Origin: Metellina segmentata | Taxonomy: Eukaryota > Arthropoda > Arachnida > Araneae > Tetragnathidae | Assembly (NCBI GenBank): GCA_947359465.1 | Contig: OX375877.1 | Location: 51,312,744-51,376,743 of the forward strand | Direction: 5' to 3' | DNA: 64,000 nucleotides | Part shown: in pieces, positions 32,830-41,433 of the stretch | How positions within the stretch are numbered: position 1 is the stretch's first letter | How the letters are laid out: every line of letters starts with the position of its first letter | Notes under the pieces: model-generated | Database searches by the model: none | Seen by the model: the letters and a program-made list of their open reading frames with translations, nothing else | Told to the model about the DNA's origin: nothing | Program-made: the position numbers and the translations under genes

Positions 32830-33162
32830 TGTGAAGTTCCCCGTAACCTCACCGGGTTTGGGACGGGTCGATGGACATAGAATCGAACTCCACGGGGGTC
32901 CCCCTCGGGTTTTTGGAAAAGGAACCCGTTTGGGGAGGGTGGAAAAGAGAAGGGACTTGCACGAAGACCAGCGAGGAAGCAGGACGCGTTGTTTTGCGCT
33001 GGAGATCGAAGGGTATTATTCCCGATCATGTATTATACCTGTAAATACTATAGTCAAGAAATTTGTAAATAAATAAGTGAAATATGCTCATGGACTAGTG
33101 TTACTGTTTGGAGGACGACAAGGCAGAGGATTAGGAAATTAGCCTAAGGAAGAATCGTCACA
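32830..33162 (+). repeat. Gypsy B 5' LTR
   Basis: The right end (CGTCACA at 33162) is fixed by the adjacent primer-binding site. The left end at TGTGAAGTTCC (32830) is chosen because TGTGA...TCACA would be the terminal inverted repeat. There is no second LTR in the window to confirm it. Contains AATAAATAAG near 33064. Confidence 0.6.
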
Positions 33163-33163
33163 G

Positions 33164-33180
33164 TGGCGCAGTCGGTAGGA
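33164..33180 (+). other. Gypsy B primer-binding site
   Basis: TGGCGCAGTCGGTAGGA directly follows the LTR after one base. This is a typical primer-site form. The tRNA was not determined. Confidence 0.75.
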
Positions 33181-34171
33181 TTGTCGTCCAGAATTCCAAA
33201 GAAAAGTCTGAGCAGATCCGGATTCCACACCGGACGGCGATAAAGGAATCTTCAAGTATTATTGAGACTGGGGAGACCCCATAGTTGATAATTGGAAGTG
33301 AACGCCGAAGGAATGTCTTCACAGTATCGAGGGAAGCCGTCTGCAAGGTAACTACAAGCTATTTGCGGGGAATCGGCTGAGTTGGATACACCGGTATAGA
33401 AGAAGAAAAAAGCTTGTACCTGGAAAGCCCGTGAAAGTGCCAAACCAACTCCAGGACCAGCAGCGAAGCCTACTCCCGGAGCAGCAGCGAAGCCTTCTTT
33501 TGGTGCATCAGCGAAGCCTACTTTCGGAGCATCAGCGAGGCCGAATCAACGAAGTCTACAAGATCCTGACGCCATCCCAAGGGAAGTCCGATAAAGGTAA
33601 ATCCAGATACCCGTTTAATTTTGTTGTTACTTAAAATTGAACAGGGGGGCTTACACAAGAAATGTATGTCACTGTTTTAAGAATATTATGGAAAGTTAAG
33701 TTGAGAATATTGTGTTTTGTGAAACTTAATGGTTAAGAGGTATTTTACTAGGGTAAAATATTATTATGTTAGGATTGCATAGTAGAATATATAACTTCAG
33801 TTGTTTATTGTAGTGTATAAAAGTATAGGTATACTTTGGAAGGATACAAGAGTGTTGTAACTGTTCTGTTATTGTGTATTGAGGGCCAAAACGAAGTAAT
33901 ATTGTTGTTAGTATATATATATGTAATTGGTTTAACTGTCTACGGAACCTATAGTATAAGAAACAGTACAAAAGGGTAGCCGTAATACGGTAAATTCTAT
34001 ATATAGATAGAAGTGTGCAACAAAATTTTAACTGAATTAAAACTAGAATAAGTTGGCAATATAATACAGGGATAGAAATAACTTGTTTATTTAAGATTAA
34101 CATAACAAGTTAAAGATAGACTATTATTGGTCTTAAGTATTATATTAGTTGGATATAATCTAGCGTTAAAA
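33181..34171 (+). other. Gypsy B leader with 24-bp tandem repeat
   Basis: About 1 kb of untranslated leader. At 33457-33552 four units of 24 bp of the type GCAGCAGCGAAGCCTACTCC follow each other (starts 33457, 33481, 33505, 33529). A short open frame over them looks incidental. The rest is AT-rich with no motif. Confidence 0.7.
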
Positions 34172-35836
34172 ATGGCTTTTCTAATGAGGACGAAGAAAGC
34201 TGATCTCATCTCTCTAGCTCTGGAGTTGGAATTGGAGTTGAATCCAAGAATGACAGTGATAGGGTTAAGTGAAATGATAAGTAGCAGTGAAAGGTATGAG
34301 GAAGAGATGGTTAAGGCACTTCTGGAAGGTATTGTTAATGACAGGAAAGAGAGCGAAGAAAAAGAAGAGTTAAATTATGAACGCGGACAAAAGAGATTAG
34401 AATTAGAACGTGAAGATAAGAGATTAGGAAGGGAACAGGAGATTAAGTTAAAAGAGTTGGAAATCAAAATGAAAGAACATGAAAACCGTAGATCACTAGA
34501 AAGCACGGGTACCGAAACGTCGGAGGGTGATCTAATTAAATACGTGAGACTTGTTAAGGAACAACTACCAAAAACTCCACAAAGAACTGAAAATTGGATA
34601 TTTTTATTCCATCAGGCGGAAACGATCTTTGAGGTTTATTCGGTACCAGAAGAGTATTGGGGAAAAATTATTTTACATAAATTGTCAGATTTTATTAGTA
34701 GTTTAACGAACAATTTAGGCATTGAGAAACTTACTGATTATCAATCAATTAAAGAATGCGTTTTAGCTGAAAATAAACTAACCCCATTACAGCACAAAAG
34801 GAATTTTGAAAACAGTGGTAAGAGACCAGGAGAAAACTATGTACAGTGCGCTGCTCGGATAAGAACTCTTTTTGAGTACTATTTAAAAAGCCGAGATATT
34901 GCGTCGCTACAAGATTTAAAAGATCTGGTAATGGCAGATAAAATAAAAGATTTATTGCCAAACCACGTTACATCCCATATTCTGGTCAAAGAGGGAGAAA
35001 AATGGTTAAAGCCAAACGAGTTGGTGAGGGAAATAGATATTTATCTGGAGGCTCAACCTCATGCGAGTTCATCAGATAAATTTAGTCGCGACATAGGGTT
35101 GAGAAATTGGAGGTTAGAAAGTAATAGAAACGAGAGGGATGGACAGAGAAGTGGAAGCAAAAGTAGTATTGGAGATCGCATCGTTAAGACGAATAAGTAT
35201 GAGAAGGGCCAAGGAAGGGATAGTATAGATTACAGAACACGGGAAAGGCAGAAGGTGAAGTGTTTCCTATGTGAGGAAATAGGGCACTTTAAATCCAATT
35301 GTCCAAAACTAAGAGATCAGAGAGGAAGGGAAAGAAAAATTAACCAGGTGGTTAGCAAAACAGATTCGGTGTTGGATAATTACCCGGCTGAAAGGGGATT
35401 AAACAAAGTGGCCGTACATTTCGAAATTCCAGAAGGAAATAAAGAAGGGGAATTACCTCGGGAAGAATTTGGAATTGATAATGAAAAGTTCAAAGGCGTT
35501 ATCGATAGCGGGGCAGAAATAACGGTGTTGAGGAAATCAATAGTCCCCGAAAATTATTTAGAATCAGGAGGGAAAATATTGTTAAAACCAGCTATAGGTC
35601 CTGAAGTAGAAGCGAGACTTGTTTCAATTCCGTTAAGTTTATGGACAGAGACGGAGGATATAAGGCCTTTTGTAACTATCCAGGCAGTCGTCGTGGAAAA
35701 TTTAAACGAGGTCGCATTGGTGACACCACGTGATTTACGACTTATGAGAGAGCAACAGCGCCGGTATCTAGGGGAATTCGTAGAACCACGAATTCAAGAC
35801 GATGCTCAACAGGGAAAGTTACCTCCTGGGGATTGA
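34172..35836 (+). CDS. Gypsy B Gag-protease
   Basis: Start chosen at ATG 34172 (MAFLMRTKKADL), because Gag of elements A and C begin at the equivalent point. The frame runs about 554 codons. The N-terminal segment has ALELELELNPRMTVIGLSEM, related to A and C, followed by a charged coiled coil (about residues 65-120) without exact repeats. A capsid-like region with ENWIFLFHQAETIFEVY follows, then one zinc knuckle CFLCEEIGHFKSNC, and an aspartic protease site FKGVIDSGAEITVL near the C-terminus. It ends at TGA 35836. The following pol frame is in the same phase, so a single stop codon separates them. Gag forms the particle and protease matures it. Confidence 0.9.
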   Translation: MAFLMRTKKADLISLALELELELNPRMTVIGLSEMISSSERYEEEMVKALLEGIVNDRKESEEKEELNYERGQKRLELEREDKRLGREQEIKLKELEIKMKEHENRRSLESTGTETSEGDLIKYVRLVKEQLPKTPQRTENWIFLFHQAETIFEVYSVPEEYWGKIILHKLSDFISSLTNNLGIEKLTDYQSIKECVLAENKLTPLQHKRNFENSGKRPGENYVQCAARIRTLFEYYLKSRDIASLQDLKDLVMADKIKDLLPNHVTSHILVKEGEKWLKPNELVREIDIYLEAQPHASSSDKFSRDIGLRNWRLESNRNERDGQRSGSKSSIGDRIVKTNKYEKGQGRDSIDYRTRERQKVKCFLCEEIGHFKSNCPKLRDQRGRERKINQVVSKTDSVLDNYPAERGLNKVAVHFEIPEGNKEGELPREEFGIDNEKFKGVIDSGAEITVLRKSIVPENYLESGGKILLKPAIGPEVEARLVSIPLSLWTETEDIRPFVTIQAVVVENLNEVALVTPRDLRLMREQQRRYLGEFVEPRIQDDAQQGKLPPGD

Positions 35837-35867
35837 GGGGAGAATGACCCAAGTGGTGAAACCACAA

Positions 35868-36241
35868 TGGAAGTCCTCGATGTAAGGACGGTAACAATAG
35901 ACGCGATTGAGTATCCGAAGGTCAAGGAAGGGATAGTGGAAACCGATAATGAGATGCCCTTATCACAAACGCAAAAATTTCGGATAGAGCAAGGGGCGTG
36001 TGAGTCTTTAAGGTGCGCGTTTAGCAATGCGAGAGAAAGGAAGAACGATTACTGGCTAGACTCGGGAATTTTATACCACACTGGGAAGATCGCGGGACAG
36101 CCTTAGAGTCAGTTAGTAGTTCACGTAAGTCGGAGACAGGAAATCATCAAACTAGCGCATGAAACCTTAACGGGGGGACATCCAGCCTCTAAGAAAACAA
36201 AAGAGAGGATCGCTATGTCATTTTACTGGGAAGGAATGGGC
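35868..36241 (+). pseudogene. Gypsy B pol, start of integrase (upstream of C insertion)
   Basis: It continues gag in frame after TGA: LDVRTVTIDAIEYPKV, YWLDSGILYHTGKIAG, then an in-frame TAG at about 36104, then RRQEIIKLAHETLTGGHPA and KTKERIAMSFYWEGMG. The two His residues of the integrase H2C2 finger are here. The two Cys lie beyond the 6.8-kb element C, at about 43095-43110. The TAG and the insertion make this copy inactive. Confidence 0.85.
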
Positions 36242-36651
36242 TGTAACGTCGTGATAAAAGAAATATACTTTTTTAAAGAAATAAAGAAAAATTTATTTAC
36301 AATATGGTAGCGACATCACCGTTACAACTACCTCTCATCATACGTTTTAAACATAACGGCTGAAACACGCCATTCCAACACTGCACTCAGTCCACACTTC
36401 AACGAAGCATCCAATCGACTCTAAAAAGCCGTTACAAAAAAATATCTTTTCACCAACGTTATACATAAAAGAAAAAAAATGAACTTCCGGGAAAACCATT
36501 TAAGCTCACATAAATATGTCAAAAGAAAAGATATCCTTTCCAAGAGTAATAAGAAGTATAAATAAACACAGGAAGTATCACAATATCTTGGAATAAGGAA
36601 AAAGAAATATTATCATAACATTTAAAAGATATTCCGGAAGTGTACGTTACA
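36242..36651 (-). repeat. Gypsy C 3' LTR
   Basis: 410 bp from TGTAACGTCGTGAT to GTGTACGTTACA. The adjacent minus-strand AAGGGGGGAAGAGT (36652-36665) is the polypurine tract. Confidence 0.95.
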
Positions 36652-36815
36652 ACTCTTCCCCCCTTAGAATAACTTTTTACCCTGTAAAAAGTTACCATAA
36701 CTTTTCAAAAAAAAACTAATTTCTACAAAATTTTATACAAATATTTCAAATATACATACAACTGCCAAGTTACCTACAAAACTATAAAATTAAGCTCAAA
36801 GGACATTTTGGTAAC

Positions 36816-39638
36816 TTAGAACAGTCGGCTAAGGCTGTCAGCATTCTGGTGTTTTCTGCCCTGACGATGGATTACCTCATAGTTCCAGGGCTGCAATGCA
36901 AGAGCCCATCTCATGAGACGTGGATTTACCCCAGAGTTCTTTTTTAACCATACTAGAGGATTATGATCAGTTTGGATAAAGAACTTGGTAGGTCCATCCA
37001 GGTAGCATCGTAGCTTCTTGACAGCAAACACAATAGCGGCACATTCTTTTTCTGTAGTTCCGTATTTTCGCTCTGCTGTTGAGAACTTTTTGCTGAGGAA
37101 CAGAATAGGATGCTCCTCCCCCTTTTCTGTCTTCTGGGATAAAACTATACCCATGCCTAAATCTGAGGCATCACATTGAACGTAAAACGGGGCTTTAAAG
37201 TTAGGAGCATACAGAATAGGGTTCTGAGTTAGCCTCCTCTTCAGTTCTTGAAAAGACCGTTGGCATTCATTGGTCCACTGAATTTCGGACTTCTTGACTT
37301 TTCCCTTCAGGAGTTCGGTCAAAGGAGCAACAATAACAGAAAAGTTTGGGATGTATTGGCGGTAATACCCGGCTAATCCAAGGAATGCTCGAATGTCTGT
37401 CTTGGTGGTTGGAATAGAAAATTTTTGGATAGCCTGAATTTTCAACTCATTAGGGGACCTCTCCCCCTGTCCCACATAATGTCCCAAATACATCACTTTC
37501 TCTTGGGCAAATTTGCATTTGCTACTTTTCAGACGAAGGCCCGCTTTACTTATTATCTCCAAGACACAATTTAGATGTTTAAGGTGAGAACTCCAATCCA
37601 AAGAGAATATGGCCACGTCATCCAGATATGGTACTGCGAACATGTCACACCCTCTCAAGAGCTCAGACATCATTTTGCTGAAGTAATAAGGAGCATTTTT
37701 CAGTCCAAACGGCATCCTTAATGGTCGAAACGACCCGAAACTGGTCACGAAAGTGGCATACCGTTGAGCATCTTTAGTCATGGGAATTTGCCAGTAACCT
37801 TTTGACAAATCCAGAACAGTGATGAATTTGGCATTGGAGACGGCTTCCACTCTTTCCTCGATGTTAGGGATAGGAAAATACTGAGTTTTCGTGATTTCAT
37901 TCAGCTTTCGATAGTCAATGCAGGGCCTTGAATCTTTCCCTGGTACCTCAACTAAACTCATAGGCGAAGTGAAATCACTCTCACCCACTTCAATAATTTT
38001 CATTTGGAGCATCTTTTCAATTTCGGCTTTCAAGATCTGAGATTGTCGGACCGACATTCGATATGGCTTCGCACAGATGGGCTTTATTTCAGAAAGTTCG
38101 ATATCAAACTGGATACGATCTGTGAGACCAGGCACGTTTGAGAAACAATTGGAATATTTACATATAATACAACTGAGCTGGTCAATCTGGTCGTCATCCA
38201 GTCTTCCTTTCACTTCACTGTTTCTCAATATCTCCCCGAGATCAAAAATATTGGGATTGTTTTCCACGGGCGGGAATTCTTCTTCCAACTCTGATTCTTC
38301 ATCCTCACAAGTAGTGACCAGATTTATGAATTCAGGCCTCTGGTAATAAGGTTTTAAAAGATTTACATGGTAGATTTGTGACGAATTTTTCCGGTTAGGC
38401 AGGGCAACAAAGTAGTTCGTCTCCGAAATCTTGCTTTCAATGGTCCCAGGACCATGCCATTGAACCGCTAACTTATTTACAGGTGAGGGTGCCAGTACCA
38501 GTACTTTATCTCCAACATTGAATTCACGTTTCACGGTATTTTTGTCGTACCATTTTTTTCTTTTCTTGGCAGCTTCCTCCATATTATCAATAGCTAGGCT
38601 GCGACATTTTTCCAATCTTCTGAGAAGATTGATGATATATTCAACAACTGAAGAATTTCCTTCTTCCGGCTGTAACCAGTTTTCATACAGAAGAGTGACG
38701 GGAGTCCGTAAGTTTTTTCCATGAACCAATTCAGCTGGACTGAATCCGGTGGATTCATGAGTAACTGTCCTTAAGGCGAACAAGACTGCATGGACATGCT
38801 TCTCCCAATCTGGTCCTTCTTCGGTACACAAAACTCTCAAAATCCGTTTCAGGGTACGATGAAACCTTTCTACCGGAATGCTCTGGGGATGATACACAGA
38901 GCTAAGTACCACCTTGAAGCCGAAACGTTCAAAAAATTCCGATGTGAGTTCGCTCATAAACGAGGTTCCCTGGTCGTGTTGAATCTCCTTAGGAAAACCC
39001 ATTCGACTAAAAATCTGAAGGAGAGCATTAATTACGGATCTAGATGTTATGTTTGGTACTGCCACAGCATCTGGGTACTTCGACGACATACACATTGCCG
39101 TAATCAGGTATCTTTGGCCTGAGTCCGTCACGGGCAAAGGTCCTACAGCGTCAATATTAATACGGGAAAAAACTTCAGTAATCACTGGAACAAGAGTCAT
39201 GGGCGCTTTTTTCTTGTCCCTTGCCTTTCCAGCTCTCTGACAGGAATCGCAAGCCTTCACGAAGTCCTCTGTTTCTTTGTAACAGTTTTTCCAGAAAAAG
39301 TACTTGGTCATTCTGTCTTTGGTCTTGGTGGTCCCAAGATGACCTGACGTGCCTTCATGACACAATTTCAGTATCTTTTCTCGATACTCTATGGGCACGA
39401 CGATGAGCTTCCTTTCGATACCACTCTTGTCTTTCTTAATCTTTACCAAAAGTCGGCCTTTCACAAGTTCAAAATCTTTAGGAGGGTTTCCATTTTGGAT
39501 TTGTTTAACTTGAGAGCTCATCTCTTGATCTTCACCTTGAGCCTTGATTAGCTGCTCAGTGTCCACTTTTAACAATTCAGTGATATCTTGATCTTCTGCC
39601 ACATGAGTGAACTCGTCACTTACTTCCCCTGTTTCCAT
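36816..39638 (-). CDS. Gypsy C pol: integrase, RT, RNase H
   Basis: 940-codon uninterrupted frame. Integrase comes first: H2C2 finger (H93, H100, C130, C133), catalytic Asp in NIDAVGPLP (about 163), Asp in IQHDQGTSF (about 222), Glu in PVERFH (about 257), and a GPY/F-like module WHGPGTIESKIS (394-405). RT follows at about 535-700, with CIDYRKLN, FITVLDLSKGYWQI, MPFGLKNAP and the active site YLDD (671-674). RNase H ends the protein (YVQCDASDLGMG, ECAAIVFAV, TDHNPLVWL, final NADSLSRLF). Standard Ty3/gypsy has IN last. Gag-like sequence precedes it, one base separating the gag TGA from this ATG. All core catalytic motifs look intact, so the element may be able to move. Confidence 0.95.
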   Translation of the reverse strand: METGEVSDEFTHVAEDQDITELLKVDTEQLIKAQGEDQEMSSQVKQIQNGNPPKDFELVKGRLLVKIKKDKSGIERKLIVVPIEYREKILKLCHEGTSGHLGTTKTKDRMTKYFFWKNCYKETEDFVKACDSCQRAGKARDKKKAPMTLVPVITEVFSRINIDAVGPLPVTDSGQRYLITAMCMSSKYPDAVAVPNITSRSVINALLQIFSRMGFPKEIQHDQGTSFMSELTSEFFERFGFKVVLSSVYHPQSIPVERFHRTLKRILRVLCTEEGPDWEKHVHAVLFALRTVTHESTGFSPAELVHGKNLRTPVTLLYENWLQPEEGNSSVVEYIINLLRRLEKCRSLAIDNMEEAAKKRKKWYDKNTVKREFNVGDKVLVLAPSPVNKLAVQWHGPGTIESKISETNYFVALPNRKNSSQIYHVNLLKPYYQRPEFINLVTTCEDEESELEEEFPPVENNPNIFDLGEILRNSEVKGRLDDDQIDQLSCIICKYSNCFSNVPGLTDRIQFDIELSEIKPICAKPYRMSVRQSQILKAEIEKMLQMKIIEVGESDFTSPMSLVEVPGKDSRPCIDYRKLNEITKTQYFPIPNIEERVEAVSNAKFITVLDLSKGYWQIPMTKDAQRYATFVTSFGSFRPLRMPFGLKNAPYYFSKMMSELLRGCDMFAVPYLDDVAIFSLDWSSHLKHLNCVLEIISKAGLRLKSSKCKFAQEKVMYLGHYVGQGERSPNELKIQAIQKFSIPTTKTDIRAFLGLAGYYRQYIPNFSVIVAPLTELLKGKVKKSEIQWTNECQRSFQELKRRLTQNPILYAPNFKAPFYVQCDASDLGMGIVLSQKTEKGEEHPILFLSKKFSTAERKYGTTEKECAAIVFAVKKLRCYLDGPTKFFIQTDHNPLVWLKKNSGVNPRLMRWALALQPWNYEVIHRQGRKHQNADSLSRLF

Positions 39639-39639
39639 T

Positions 39640-41433
39640 TCATTTTTTTTCCAAGGTACTGAATTCTTCGTCTGGGATAGGTTTTTCGGATTCTTTAATT
39701 AAAGATTGAGATTCTTCCCTTTCTTTAACTTTTTTCTGATGCCTTGTCAGTACTGCATTTAGTTGATCCACAGATTGACAATCTTCCCTTTTTAACAAGG
39801 CAGCAGTCCGATTCCCTAAAAGATATCGTCCGCGGTCTAGTTCATCAGGAATCACAGCAGCTTTAGTGAGTGTTTTTCCCAATTCACACTCTACCAAAAC
39901 TTCGGCAAGAGGTAAACAAGTTGAGCTGGAGTCCAAAGGTTGCTGTACCCAAACATGTTCACCCGTCATGTCAGCTGAATTCACCAATTTCCGACACACA
40001 ATGTCAATGGTCGCTCCGGTGTCTCTTAGTAGATTTATATCCTGACCGTTTATTTTTCCTTTCATGATATACGGTTCCAGGTACTTCTCAGGTTCTATGT
40101 CCGAAATGTAATTTACAGTTTCCGAAGGTTTCTTCAACTTTGGACAATTCGGTCGGATATGACCAGGCTGATTGCAATGAAAACACCGCATCTGTCTCCT
40201 GCGGTCGAATTCCGGATTTGGGTCTTGTTCGGAAAATCTTCGTTCTATCTTAATCCCTTTACCATTTATGGTATCGCTTCTCCTTGGTGGATTATCGGTC
40301 TTTTCAAACTTGTTTTGAACTCGACCCTCGAACTTGTCTTTCGCAAAGACAGGGTATCGTTTCACAGTTCGTCTAACGTCTTCAAACTTCTCCAACAGTT
40401 CCACCAAATCTGTAGGGGAGTTTATTTCTGTCCATTCTCTGAGATACATATCTTTGAATTCGGATGGTGTTTTTTTCTTCATCTGATCTGTGATGATCAA
40501 ATCTCTCAGTTTTTCAAAAGTAAGGACCTGACAACCTGCAATCCATCCATCGAAATAAGTAGACAATTCATGATAGAAATCCCTCCAGTTCCGATCAACT
40601 GCTTTATGGTGTGAACTAAATAACTGTCGAAATCTTTCTGGTGTTAGTTTGAACCTTTTTAACAGAATATTTTTGATGTGATCATAATTTGTAGCTAGGT
40701 CAGCTGGTTCACGGGCTATTATATGAGCAATCTCTTGGGGGATCAAACTTAATAGGTGAGATACCCACATTTCTTTTCCCAGCGACAGCAAAGTTGCCTG
40801 TCGCTCGAACAAGATTAAATAAAGACTCATATCATCTTTCATGTCGTATTTCGGAAGGATCTTGGTCAAGTCTCGATTCGATGGTCTAGAATGATCAACT
40901 GCACCTTGCTGGGTTTGTCTAGTTGCTTCTATTCTCAATTTTTCCAACTCATACTCTCGTTCTCTCTGCTTTTCTTTCACTTCTAGGTCTTCAATTCTCC
41001 GCTTTTCTTCCACTTCAAGGGCTTCAATTCTCCGCTTTTCTTCCACTTCAAGGGCTTCAATTCTCCGCTTTTCTTCCACTTCAAGGGCTTCAATTCTCCG
41101 CTTTTCTTCCACTTCAAGGGCTTCAATTCTCCGCTTTTCTTCCACTTCAAGGGCTTCAATTCTCCGCTTTTCTTCAAGGGCTTCATTTCTCCGCTTTTCT
41201 TCCACTTCAAGGGCTTCATTTCTCCGCTTTTCTTCCACTTCAAGGGCTTCATTTGTCTTTCGAGTTTCTATAATTCTACCAAAAAGTGCTTTGGTGAATT
41301 CCTCATCATATCCCTCACTTGAAGTAATAAGATTCACTAGCTGTTTTATGGATTTTTCTACGGTGATTTCTAAATCTATCTCCTCCACCAATTTGATCAA
41401 GTCCTCTTTCTTTCCCTTAACTAAATAAGTCAT
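39640..41433 (-). CDS. Gypsy C Gag-protease
   Basis: 597 codons from ATG 41433 (MTYLVKGKKEDL). Residues about 55-160 are a tandem array of 11-residue units EALEVEEKRRI (nine units, one shortened by two residues), predicted to be a long charged coiled coil. The capsid-like region has IAHIIAREP, LLKRFKLTPERFRQLF and WRDFYHELSTYF, nearly collinear with Gag of element A. One zinc knuckle CFHCNQPGHIRPNC and a protease active site LLRDTGATIDIVC follow. The frame ends EKK-stop in an eight-A run. Pol lies in the +1 frame, starting one base after the stop. Confidence 0.95.
   Translation of the reverse strand: MTYLVKGKKEDLIKLVEEIDLEITVEKSIKQLVNLITSSEGYDEEFTKALFGRIIETRKTNEALEVEEKRRNEALEVEEKRRNEALEEKRRIEALEVEEKRRIEALEVEEKRRIEALEVEEKRRIEALEVEEKRRIEALEVEEKRRIEDLEVKEKQREREYELEKLRIEATRQTQQGAVDHSRPSNRDLTKILPKYDMKDDMSLYLILFERQATLLSLGKEMWVSHLLSLIPQEIAHIIAREPADLATNYDHIKNILLKRFKLTPERFRQLFSSHHKAVDRNWRDFYHELSTYFDGWIAGCQVLTFEKLRDLIITDQMKKKTPSEFKDMYLREWTEINSPTDLVELLEKFEDVRRTVKRYPVFAKDKFEGRVQNKFEKTDNPPRRSDTINGKGIKIERRFSEQDPNPEFDRRRQMRCFHCNQPGHIRPNCPKLKKPSETVNYISDIEPEKYLEPYIMKGKINGQDINLLRDTGATIDIVCRKLVNSADMTGEHVWVQQPLDSSSTCLPLAEVLVECELGKTLTKAAVIPDELDRGRYLLGNRTAALLKREDCQSVDQLNAVLTRHQKKVKEREESQSLIKESEKPIPDEEFSTLEKK
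40985..41265 (-). repeat. 33-bp coding minisatellite in gypsy C gag
   Basis: Nine units of the plus-strand form CTTCAATTCTCCGCTTTTC plus TTCCACTTCAAGGG in frame with gag. One unit lacks six bases. Units are almost identical, which implies recent expansion or homogenisation. Confidence 0.9.

Noticed and set aside
33431..33634. 67-codon frame with QQRSLLPE repeats
   Set aside because: It covers the 24-bp leader repeat of gypsy B and has no matching protein motif. Kept only as a repeat.
40923..41273. Plus-strand frame rich in LQFSAFLPLQG repeats
   Set aside because: It is the antisense of the 33-bp repeat that codes for the Gag coiled coil of element C.
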